Below, in pieces: positions 1 through 5,312 of a stretch of 5,312 bases of DNA; position 1 is the first letter of the stretch, and each line of letters begins with the position of its first letter. The position numbers were made by a program, and so were the translations under genes. Source of the stretch: Candidatus Dormiibacter sp. (GTDB lineage Bacteria; Chloroflexota; Dormibacteria; UBA8260); assembly GCA_025450495.1 (NCBI GenBank), contig JANWHI010000118.1, positions 1 through 5,312 of the forward strand, given 5' to 3'. Below the pieces are notes generated by a model that worked only from the letters and a program-made list of their open reading frames with translations, was not told the DNA's origin and ran no database searches.

Positions 1-858
1 GCGCTGTCCAACGACCCGCTCGGTGAGCTGAATCCAGCCGCGACTTGCTCGGTGAACCTGGAAGGCACGCTGGCACTCGCGCGAGCGGCGAAGCAGGCCG
101 GAGTCGAGCGTGTCTTGTTCGCGTCATCCTGCAGCCTGTATGGCGCGGCGGGCTCGGCGGCCGTCGGCGAGGACGCCGACCTGTACCCCGTCACTGCGTA
201 CGGCCACGCCAAGGTCGCCGCCGAGCAGGAGCTGTCGCTGCTCGCCGACGACGCGTTCAGTCCCTGCTACCTGCGCAATGCGACCGCCTACGGCGCCTCC
301 CCGCGGCTGCGCCTGGACATCGTGGTGAACAACCTCACCGCGGCCGCGGTGACCACCGGCCAGGTGCGGCTGGAGAGCGACGGATCGCCATGGCGCCCGC
401 TCGTCCACATCGAGGACATCAGCCGCACGTTCCTTGCTGCGCTGGAGGCTCCGAGGGAACTCGTGCACGACGAGGCGTTCAACGTCGGTCGCCCGGAAGA
501 CAACGTCCAGGTTCGTGACGTCGCCGAACTGGTCCGTGAGGCGGTGCCAGGGTCCGCGGTGTCGTACGCCGACGGCGCCGGTCCTGATCTGCGCAACTAC
601 CGGGTCGACTTCTCCAAACTCAACGAGACCTTTCCCGGACTGAAGCTTCGCTGGCGGGTGCGGGACGGTGTCGAGGAGCTCGCCGCCGCCTACGCGGCCC
701 ACGGACTGACCTATGCCGACTGCGAGTCGTCCCGCTTTGTGCGGCTGCGCAGGATCAGGGAGCTGCTGTCGGCGGGCGTCATCGACGAGATGCTCCGCCG
801 CCGGGCCGACATGCCGTTCCGACCGCCCGGTGCCGAGATCGCTCACGATGCTCGCTGA
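1..858 (+). CDS. NAD-dependent epimerase/dehydratase (extended SDR), 5'-truncated by window
   Basis: C-terminal 285 residues of an extended short-chain dehydrogenase that acts on a nucleotide-linked sugar in the cytoplasm. The frame is open from base 1, so the start and the Rossmann GxxGxxG motif lie upstream; from family alignments I recall, roughly 70-80 residues are missing. Visible marks, in window residues: the segment starting ALSNDPLGELNP (1-12), which in relatives follows the 'HLA' strand of the NAD fold; FASSCSLYG (40-48) with the catalytic Ser region; the Y67-G-H-A-K71 active-site motif; and RNATAYGASPRLRLD, the usual substrate-binding strand followed by VVNNL. A charged tail rich in Arg (about 245-275) follows the core, as in related actinobacterial sugar epimerase/dehydratases. 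The exact reaction (epimerase, dehydratase or reductase) cannot be told from this fragment. Its place directly before a flippase and glycosyltransferases supports a role in making a sugar donor for a surface polysaccharide. Family assignment is firm; the substrate is unknown. Confidence 0.93.
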   Translation, partial: ALSNDPLGELNPAATCSVNLEGTLALARAAKQAGVERVLFASSCSLYGAAGSAAVGEDADLYPVTAYGHAKVAAEQELSLLADDAFSPCYLRNATAYGASPRLRLDIVVNNLTAAAVTTGQVRLESDGSPWRPLVHIEDISRTFLAALEAPRELVHDEAFNVGRPEDNVQVRDVAELVREAVPGSAVSYADGAGPDLRNYRVDFSKLNETFPGLKLRWRVRDGVEELAAAYAAHGLTYADCESSRFVRLRRIRELLSAGVIDEMLRRRADMPFRPPGAEIAHDAR

Positions 859-893
859 TGCCCGGCCCGCAGGCCGGGGCGTGAGGTGGCATC
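857..893 (+). repeat. Inverted repeats between SDR gene and flippase gene
   Basis: A GC-rich hairpin lies in the 41-base gap: CCCGGCC (861-867) pairs with GGCCGGG (872-878) around a 4-base loop, CGCA. A second pair, GATGCC (857-862) and GGCATC (888-893), could close an outer stem that also covers the end of the flippase ribosome-binding site. The outer and inner stems compete for bases 861-862. No T-run follows, so a classical intrinsic terminator is not indicated. It could be a weak attenuator, an RNA-stability element or chance in GC-rich DNA. The complementarity is seen directly; any function is inference. Confidence 0.4.
883..889 (+). promoter_or_regulatory. Shine-Dalgarno-like site for flippase
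   Basis: GAGGTGG lies 10 bases before the GTG at 900 and is the only purine-rich stretch near it. It supports GTG 900 over the in-frame ATG at 1023, which would cut into the first membrane segment region of the flippase. Bases 888-889 may be partly tied up in the outer stem of the nearby inverted repeat. Confidence 0.5.
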
Positions 894-899
894 GGCGAC

Positions 900-2261
900 G
901 TGCTCTTTGACCTGACACGTCGGCCGGGCAACGCGATCGCGCGAACGCGACGTATAGCGGCGATCTGGCCGCGGGTGCGCCACGCAGGCCGCCGCCTGGG
1001 CTGGGGCGTTGCCGACCAGGGCATGTCCAGCATCACGAACTTCGCGGCGAACATCTATATCGCCCGCGAACTCGGAGCCGTCGAGTACGGAGCCTTCGCG
1101 CTCGCGTTCGTCACCTATGCCTTCGCACTGAACGCCTCGCGCGGCCTGTCAACCGATCCACTGCTGGTCAGGTTCAGCGCGACCGACCCGACGACCTGGC
1201 GCCGCGCGGTGGCGAGTTCCACGGGAACCGCCACCGTGACCGGTCTGGTCACCGGCATCATGGTGCTCGGCGTCACCCCGCTGCTCGGCGGATCGACCAG
1301 GATGGCTTTCCTCGCGCTCGGCCTGACGCTGCCCGGGCTCCTGCTGCAGGACAGCTGGCGATTCGCGTTCTTCGCTCACGGCCGCGGCGCGCTCGCGCTG
1401 CTCAATGACACCGTCTGGGCCATCGCGCTGCTCGCGGGCCTTGCCGTCGTGCGGGTAACGGGCCACGAGACGGTGTTCTGGGTGGTCTTCGCCTGGGGCG
1501 CCTCGGCGGCCATCGGGGCGGCTCTTGGCCCGCTCCAGGCGCGAGTCGTGCCCAGGCTCACCCAGACCCGCCAGTGGCTGACGACGCACTGGGACCTCGC
1601 ACCTCGGTACCTGGCCGAAGGCACCATCAACAGCGCCGCCGCTCAGTTGGTCACCTACGGCATCGGCCTGCTGCTCGGGCTGGCCGCGGTGGGCGCCGTG
1701 CAGGCCGCCAGCCTTTTGATGGGCCCGTACATGGTCGTGCTCAACGGCATCGCTCTGGTTCTGGTGCCCGAGGCGGTCAGGACCCTTCGCACATCGCCGG
1801 GGCGCCTGCCGCACCTTTGCGTCCTGGTCAGCGTCGTGTTCTGCGCGCTCGCGGCCGTCTGGGGTGTCGCGCTACTGATCGTGCTGCCGATGGGGTTCGG
1901 ACAGGCGCTGCTCGGCACCCTGTGGCGGCCGACCTACCCGCTGGTGCTGCCCTCGACGCTGTACGTGATGGCCTTCGCGACAACCGGCGGCGCCGGCCTC
2001 GGCCTACGCGCACTCGGGGTGGCGCGACGGAGCCTCCGGGCCGCGCTCATCACGTCCACGACCCTCGTCGTCTGCTCCGTGACCGGTGCCGCCGTGGCGG
2101 GAGCGGTCGGGGCACTCAGCGGCGGCGCCGCCGCGATGTGGCTCGGGGCACTCGTGTTCTGGTGGGAGTTGCGGAGTGCGATGCTCGAGTCGCCGCTCAT
2201 ACCGTCACGTTCACGATCCGAGCTGGCTGACCGTCGGAAGAGAGTGGCCGATCTGCGGTAA
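900..2261 (+). CDS. Wzx-like polysaccharide flippase / PST family membrane transporter
   Basis: Predicted 453-residue inner-membrane protein, a normal length for the polysaccharide transporter (MOP/PST, Wzx or MATE-like) superfamily. It would move lipid-linked sugar repeat units from the cytoplasmic to the outer face of the membrane. Residues 1-35 are basic (many Arg) and probably cytoplasmic. The first hydrophobic segment, about 40-58 (DQGMSSITNFAANIYIARELG), followed by EYGAFALAF, is the typical opening of this family. By eye about 12 membrane segments follow, near 64-84, 108-128, 134-152, 168-184, 190-210, 246-264, 270-292, 305-330, 346-366, 378-400 and 402-422. The C-terminal tail is again charged (RSRSELADRRKR). 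GTG 900 is chosen because a Shine-Dalgarno-like GAGGTGG precedes it. The gene follows the SDR gene by 41 bases and probably shares its transcript. Transport substrate and direction are inferred from context; a related MOP role such as O-antigen or teichuronic acid export cannot be excluded. Confidence 0.9.
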   Translation: MLFDLTRRPGNAIARTRRIAAIWPRVRHAGRRLGWGVADQGMSSITNFAANIYIARELGAVEYGAFALAFVTYAFALNASRGLSTDPLLVRFSATDPTTWRRAVASSTGTATVTGLVTGIMVLGVTPLLGGSTRMAFLALGLTLPGLLLQDSWRFAFFAHGRGALALLNDTVWAIALLAGLAVVRVTGHETVFWVVFAWGASAAIGAALGPLQARVVPRLTQTRQWLTTHWDLAPRYLAEGTINSAAAQLVTYGIGLLLGLAAVGAVQAASLLMGPYMVVLNGIALVLVPEAVRTLRTSPGRLPHLCVLVSVVFCALAAVWGVALLIVLPMGFGQALLGTLWRPTYPLVLPSTLYVMAFATTGGAGLGLRALGVARRSLRAALITSTTLVVCSVTGAAVAGAVGALSGGAAAMWLGALVFWWELRSAMLESPLIPSRSRSELADRRKRVADLR

Positions 2262-2358
2262 CTCGTCGACGAAGTCGACCTGGACATTGGTGTATCAATT
2301 GGGCGGCGCCACGGCTCTCAACAGGGTGAGATCTCAGCCGTTAGCGGGGTCGCGCACT
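2262..2358 (+). other. Intergenic gap between flippase and GT4-like gene
   Basis: A 97-base stretch, the longest gap in the window and visibly less GC-rich in its middle (about 2281-2300). It holds the GTCGAC-GAA-GTCGAC inverted repeat and TGGACA (2281-2286), which resembles a -35 box. No -10 box sits at the right distance, since the AT-rich TATCAATT begins only six bases later. A promoter is therefore possible but not shown. If the downstream gene starts at one of the upstream in-frame GTG codons (2290 or 2326), part of this stretch is coding. Confidence 0.45.
2265..2279 (+). repeat. Short perfect hairpin GTCGAC-GAA-GTCGAC
   Basis: Two copies of the palindrome GTCGAC (2265-2270 and 2274-2279) are separated by GAA, so the strand can fold into a 6-bp stem closed by a C-GAA-G triloop, a loop type known to be unusually stable in DNA. 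It begins four bases after the flippase stop codon. No T-run follows. It could be a weak transcript-end or processing element, or an operator with twin half-sites, or chance. The repeat is seen directly; function is not known. Confidence 0.4.
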
Positions 2359-3573
2359 ATGAACTCCGCGTCGCTGGACGCGAAGTCCGTCCACCTGGTC
2401 ATCGCGACCATGCTCCGGGAGGAAGGGCGTACCGGTGTGCACACGCATGCGCGCCAGTTGCGCCGGTATCTTGCCGAGTGCGGCAGTCCGGCGGTGACCA
2501 TCACTCTGTTTTCGTGGTCGCGGATGCTCGCCGTGCCGGTCTTCGGCTTCCGCCTCCCGCTCGAGCTGTGCAGCAGATCCGCCGGTGTGGCGTCGTACCG
2601 CCATTGGCATTCGCTGTTCCTCACTCGCGCGCTCCGCCTGTCCCTGGCCGAGATTGACGACTGCGTCGTCTACGCCCAAGACCCGCCGGCGGCTCGGTCG
2701 GCGATGCAGGCGCGACAAGGACCGCACCAGCGCGTCGCGCTCGCAGTGCACTTCCGGACGTCGCAGGCTGACGAGTCGGCCGACATGCACCAGATCGAGC
2801 GCGACGGCTCCGTTTACCGCGGGATCCGCGAGCTCGAACGAAATGTGATCCCGCAGGTCGACGGCATGGTGTTCGTCTCCGCCTGGGCGCGCAACGCCCT
2901 GTTGAGCTGGCTGCCTGACGCCGCGGCCGTGCCGTATGCCGTCATCGACAACTTCGTGGCGCCGCACGACGCGCCGCCCGACCGGACGCCGCTCGCCGAC
3001 CTCGTGACCGTCGGCCACCTCGAGCCGGTCGAGAACCACCGCTACATGCTGCGAATAGGCGCCGAAACGAAGCAGGCAGTCCGCAATGTATCGCTGGACA
3101 TCTTCGGCGACGGACCGTTCAAACACCAGCTCGTAGGGCTGACTCGCTCGCTGCGGCTGGACGGGCAGGTCGCTTCCACGGCCTCCGCACTGACTTGCGA
3201 GACTTCCTGCCCCGCTACCGCGCGTACGCGCACGTTTCGTACTCCGAGTCGTCCTCGCTCGCGATCATCGAGGCGATGGCGGCCGGCCTGCCGATCTTTG
3301 CGGCGGTCATCGGGCCTATCGCCGAACTCTGCGACGACGGCGTCGAGGCGCGGTTCTGGCCGCTCGACAACACTGCCCCGGGCCGCGTCCATCCTGATGA
3401 AACTGCTCGACGACGAGCCGACCCGGCTGGCGGCTGCGCACGCAGCAGCGCACCGATTCGGGCGTGCCTTCGATGCCGAGGTCATCGCGCCGCGGCTGCG
3501 GTCCTTCCTGCTCGGGAGGCATCCGGGCCGCGCGCATGCGTGTGCGGACTCGTGGAAGGCCGGCCGGCGTTGA
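2359..3573 (+). CDS. GT-B glycosyltransferase (GT4-like) with two compensating frameshifts
   Basis: A 404-codon frame for a cytoplasmic, membrane-associated glycosyltransferase of the GT-B fold (group 1, GT4-like) that would move a sugar from a nucleotide donor onto a growing glycan. Residues 1-271 read normally: the N-terminal acceptor domain opens with HLVIATMLREEG and TGVHTHARQLRRYL, the interdomain region has DGMVFVSAWARNALL, and the donor domain begins at LVTVGHLEPVENH and VSLDIFGDGPF. From about residue 272 the frame turns into a Ser/Arg/Thr-rich stretch unlike any protein domain, and sensible sequence resumes at about residue 342 (AASILMKLLDDEP). The missing part, including EX7E, is encoded one frame over. 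ATG 2359 is chosen because the next residues fit the family. In-frame GTG codons at 2290 and 2326 are alternatives, and the ribosome site (GCGGGG, 2344-2349) is weak. The stop overlaps the next gene. As read here the product would lack its donor-site core, so it is either a sequence error or a pseudogene. Confidence 0.82.
   Translation: MNSASLDAKSVHLVIATMLREEGRTGVHTHARQLRRYLAECGSPAVTITLFSWSRMLAVPVFGFRLPLELCSRSAGVASYRHWHSLFLTRALRLSLAEIDDCVVYAQDPPAARSAMQARQGPHQRVALAVHFRTSQADESADMHQIERDGSVYRGIRELERNVIPQVDGMVFVSAWARNALLSWLPDAAAVPYAVIDNFVAPHDAPPDRTPLADLVTVGHLEPVENHRYMLRIGAETKQAVRNVSLDIFGDGPFKHQLVGLTRSLRLDGQVASTASALTCETSCPATARTRTFRTPSRPRSRSSRRWRPACRSLRRSSGLSPNSATTASRRGSGRSTTLPRAASILMKLLDDEPTRLAAAHAAAHRFGRAFDAEVIAPRLRSFLLGRHPGRAHACADSWKAGRR
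3171..3381 (+). other. Out-of-frame coding segment of the GT4-like gene carrying EX7E
   Basis: Read in the frame whose codons begin at 3171, this segment gives RFHGLRTDLRDFLPRYRAY, then HVSYSESSSLAIIEAMAAG, then GPIAELCDDGVEARFWPLD, which is the standard C-terminal donor-binding half of GT4 enzymes. The EX7E glutamates are at 3246-3248 and 3270-3272. About 63 of its 70 codons end in G or C, the same bias as the neighbouring genes, so this is a real coding frame. Joining it needs one base to be missing near 3169-3172 and one extra base near 3375-3384, where CCCC and GGG runs abut. After both corrections the protein has its normal length and continuous homology. Confidence 0.85.
3554..3559 (+). 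promoter_or_regulatory. Shine-Dalgarno site deciding the TTG start of GT2 gene
   Basis: GGAAGG ends ten bases before the TTG at 3570 and lies inside the end of the upstream gene. It supports TTG 3570 over GTG 3540 and GTG 3552 (the latter would overlap this site) and over the second in-frame TTG at 3588. Confidence 0.55.
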
Positions 3574-4592
3574 GCGCGGCGCCGCGGTTGAGCGTCGGGC
3601 TGCCGGTCTACAACGGCGAGGTCTATCTCGCTCAGTCGATCGAGTCGTTGCTCGGCCAGACCTACGAAGACTTCGAGCTGATCATTTCCGATAACGCTTC
3701 GACCGACGCCACCAGCGAGATCTGCCGGAGCTACGCCAATCAGGACTCCAGAATCCGCTACGTACTCCAGCCCCGGAACATCGGTCTTGGCCCCAATCAC
3801 AATTTCGTGTTCTCGGAGGCACGCGGCGAGCTGTTCAAGTGGGCGGCGTGCGACGACCTCTACGCGCGTGATCTCCTGCAGCGGTGCGTCGAGGCACTCG
3901 ACGCACACCCCGAAGTGGTGCTCGCCCATACCTGGGAGGCAGTGATCGACGAATCCGGCACCGTGACGCAGGCGCTCGAGTACCCACTGGCCACGGACTC
4001 GGCATCCGCGCCGCGGCGCTTCCGGAGCTTCCTCTTCGGGAGCAGCGGGCTCTTCGACAGCCCCGATGGCGGCATGGTCAGGCTCGACAACCGCGGCACT
4101 CTGCGGTCCGATGACCAATACGGCGTCATCCGCTCCGACGTGCTGCGGCAGATTTCCCCACAGGGCAGCTATCACCATTCCGACCGTATCGTGATCTGCG
4201 AGCTCGCGCTGCGGGGCGCGTTTCACATGCCCCCGGAATGGCTGTACTTCCGGCGCGACCATCCCGACCGGTCCTACAATGCGTCGACTTCGGTGCGTGG
4301 CCGCAGCGTCATCTTGGACCCGGCCCGAGCCAACCGGCTGCGGCACCCTACGGCCCGCCTGCTCGGCGAGTACTTGTGGGGATACATCGCGGCCATCCAT
4401 CGAGCCCCGCTCTCCGCTGCAGACCGTCGCGAGTGCTACCGGCAGCTCGCGCTCTGGTCGATGGACCGCGCCGCCTGCCGCATCGGTCCCAAGCCCATGG
4501 AACCGATCGATGACCCGTTCTCCCCCCTCCTGAACGGCCGCGAGGTGTCGTTTCGCGCGGTCGTAGCCGGCCAGGAGGAGGTGACGCGGTGA
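3570..4592 (+). CDS. Family 2 glycosyltransferase (GT-A fold)
   Basis: Predicted 340-residue cytoplasmic glycosyltransferase that adds a sugar from a nucleotide donor during repeat-unit assembly. With TTG 3570 as start, residues 7-20 (LSVGLPVYNGEVYL) and 36-48 (ELIISDNASTDAT) form the nucleotide-binding GT-A half. RNIGLGPNHNFVFSEARGE and then KWAACDDLY follow, with Asp95-Asp96 as the metal/donor aspartates. The place of the first Asp in the common DxDD pattern is taken by Ala93, which I believe is usual in this subgroup (often WAxxDD). The acceptor half contains GSYHHSDRIVICELALRG and PEWLYFRRDHPDRSY, a C-terminal pattern I recall from actinobacterial GT2 proteins. No membrane segment is seen. 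The start is inferred: TTG overlaps the preceding TGA (TTGA), has GGAAGG upstream, and yields the usual short MSAAPRLSVG-type N-terminus. The same frame is open further upstream, but there it encodes the displaced GT4 segment. The stop overlaps the next gene's GTG. Donor and acceptor are unknown. Confidence 0.92.
   Translation: MSAAPRLSVGLPVYNGEVYLAQSIESLLGQTYEDFELIISDNASTDATSEICRSYANQDSRIRYVLQPRNIGLGPNHNFVFSEARGELFKWAACDDLYARDLLQRCVEALDAHPEVVLAHTWEAVIDESGTVTQALEYPLATDSASAPRRFRSFLFGSSGLFDSPDGGMVRLDNRGTLRSDDQYGVIRSDVLRQISPQGSYHHSDRIVICELALRGAFHMPPEWLYFRRDHPDRSYNASTSVRGRSVILDPARANRLRHPTARLLGEYLWGYIAAIHRAPLSAADRRECYRQLALWSMDRAACRIGPKPMEPIDDPFSPLLNGREVSFRAVVAGQEEVTR
4573..4582 (+). promoter_or_regulatory. 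Strong Shine-Dalgarno site for pyruvyl transferase gene
   Basis: AGGAGGAGGT contains two overlapping near-consensus sites (AGGAGG and GGAGGT), the latter six bases before GTG 4589. It lies within the last codons of the GT2 gene and fixes the downstream start. It is the best ribosome site in the window and suggests the pyruvyl transferase is translated efficiently. Confidence 0.8.
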
Positions 4593-5312
4593 CCCCCGCT
4601 CGCCGGATCCGGCGGCGCCGGCCGGTGACCGCCACGCCCCGAGTCGGTCTGGTCGGTCTCTTCGGTCAGGGCAACTTGGGCAACGATGGATCGCTGGAGG
4701 CCGTGCTGACCTATATCCGGAATGAGCATCCCGACGCGATCATCGATGTCCTGTGCACGCGGCCCGATCGCGTCGCGGAACGGTTCGGGGTGCCCACCGC
4801 CCGTTGGCGCTGGTACCAGGCGGAACGCCATTCGGGAGCCAGCTTGCCGGCGCGCGCCACGAAAGCGCCCGGAACTGCGCTGGGACTCGGGGTGGACGGG
4901 TATCGCGTCTGCGCATGGGTCCGCCGTCACGACGTGGTAATCGTTCCGGGGATGGGCGTGCTGGAGGCAACACTGCCGCTGCGGCCATGGCAAACCCCGT
5001 ATCTGATGTTCCTCACGTGTGGGTCGGGCCGGGTGTTCCGTACGCGCGTCGCCCTGGTCAGCGTCGGCGCCAACGTCATCAGGCAGCGGCTGAGCAGGCG
5101 GCTCGTCGTGGCCGCGGCGCGGTACGCGCACTATCGATCGTTCCGCGACGAAGGCTCCAGGGACGCCATGCGCCAGATGGGGTTCGGGGTGTCCGGTGAC
5201 CGCATCTACCCTGACCTTGCCTTCTCTTTGCCCGTTCCCCGCGGCGGATCTCCGGCCGCGGGAAGCGTCGGCGTTGGCATCATGGACTACTCGGGCAACA
5301 ACGACGACCGCC
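4589..5312 (+). CDS. Polysaccharide pyruvyl transferase family protein, 3'-truncated by window
   Basis: First 241 residues of a WcaK/AmsJ-type polysaccharide pyruvyl transferase (PF04230 family), which uses phosphoenolpyruvate to put a pyruvate ketal on a sugar of a cytoplasmic, lipid-linked glycan. The frame stays open to the window edge. After a short Arg-rich leader (residues 5-11), VGLVGLFGQGNLGNDGSLEA (19-38) gives the family's N-terminal glycine/Asn loop and helix. VVIVPGMGVLEA (116-127), ALVSVGANVIRQRLSRRL (155-172), AHYRSFRDEGSRDAM (180-194) and IYPDLAFSLP (206-215) follow in the order expected for the GT-B-like fold. The second, probably donor-binding, half begins at GVGIMDYSGNND and is cut off. 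GTG 4589 is chosen because it overlaps the GT2 stop (GTGA) behind AGGAGGAGGT; GTG 4625 is a less likely alternative. The gene is probably translationally coupled to the GT2 gene. Some family members do other chemistry, so the pyruvylation reaction is inferred. Confidence 0.9.
   Translation, partial: MTPARRIRRRRPVTATPRVGLVGLFGQGNLGNDGSLEAVLTYIRNEHPDAIIDVLCTRPDRVAERFGVPTARWRWYQAERHSGASLPARATKAPGTALGLGVDGYRVCAWVRRHDVVIVPGMGVLEATLPLRPWQTPYLMFLTCGSGRVFRTRVALVSVGANVIRQRLSRRLVVAAARYAHYRSFRDEGSRDAMRQMGFGVSGDRIYPDLAFSLPVPRGGSPAAGSVGVGIMDYSGNNDDR

Noticed and set aside
124..918. Open frame on the - strand opposite the SDR gene
   Set aside because: No recognisable motifs; the + strand encodes a clear extended-SDR enzyme including YxxxK.
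2281..2300. Possible promoter (TGGACA and TATCAATT)
   Set aside because: The two elements are only about six bases apart instead of 16-18, and no other -10 or -35 box fits at normal spacing. Mentioned only as a weak possibility.
2086..2358. Upstream extension of the GT4-like frame into the flippase gene
   Set aside because: The translation is low-complexity Arg/Ser/Gly/Cys-rich and overlaps the flippase's last membrane segments; the family N-terminus starts shortly after ATG 2359.
3160..3180. Programmed -1 ribosomal frameshift that would make a GT4-GT2 fusion
   Set aside because: A -1 slip would indeed enter the right frame, but there is no X-XXY-YYZ slippery heptamer near GGGCAGGTCGCTTCC. 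The downstream reading would also lose the GT4 C-terminus, which is preserved in frame 1 after 3382.
3042..4400. Long open frame on the - strand (about 452 codons) opposite the two glycosyltransferase genes
   Set aside because: It is a shadow of GC-rich coding DNA. Its translation has no recognisable domain, while the + strand carries clear glycosyltransferase motifs throughout.
1..5312. tRNA, rRNA, CRISPR array, insertion sequence or attachment site
   Set aside because: No cloverleaf-like or rRNA-like stretch, no regularly spaced repeats, no transposase or integrase motifs and no long terminal repeats were seen on reading both strands.

Overview
The window looks like chromosomal DNA from a high-GC actinobacterium. 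GC is very high, third codon positions are strongly G/C, starts include GTG and TTG, and the proteins resemble those I associate with Streptomyces- or Micromonospora-type genomes. The genus cannot be fixed from the sequence. All five genes I can support lie on the + strand and form part of a cell-surface polysaccharide (exopolysaccharide or capsule-like) biosynthesis cluster. The window cuts the first gene at its 5' end and the last gene at its 3' end.

Layout: (1) 1-858, the C-terminal part of an extended-SDR NAD-dependent sugar-nucleotide epimerase/dehydratase. (2) 900-2261, a multi-pass Wzx/PST-type polysaccharide flippase. (3) 2359-3573, a GT-B fold (GT4-like) glycosyltransferase whose middle part is out of frame because of two compensating single-base frameshifts. 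(4) 3570-4592, a GT-A fold family 2 glycosyltransferase, probably starting at a TTG that overlaps the previous stop. (5) 4589-5312, the N-terminal part of a polysaccharide pyruvyl transferase (WcaK/AmsJ type), starting at a GTG that overlaps the previous stop behind a very strong Shine-Dalgarno sequence.

How they fit together (inference): the SDR enzyme makes or modifies a nucleotide sugar. The two glycosyltransferases add sugars to a lipid-linked repeat unit. The pyruvyl transferase puts an acidic pyruvate ketal on one of the sugars. The flippase moves the finished lipid-linked unit across the membrane. Genes 3-5 overlap end to end and are probably translationally coupled. The two gaps (859-899 and 2262-2358) each contain a short inverted repeat, and the second is the only place where a new transcript might begin.

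The most notable observation is the frame-switched segment at about 3171-3381. The frame stays open from start to stop, so an automatic caller would report an intact gene, yet about 70 residues including the EX7E motif are read in the wrong frame. It is either a pair of sequence errors or a hidden pseudogene. Otherwise the window is a conventional polysaccharide locus, and I see no sign of a wholly new system.
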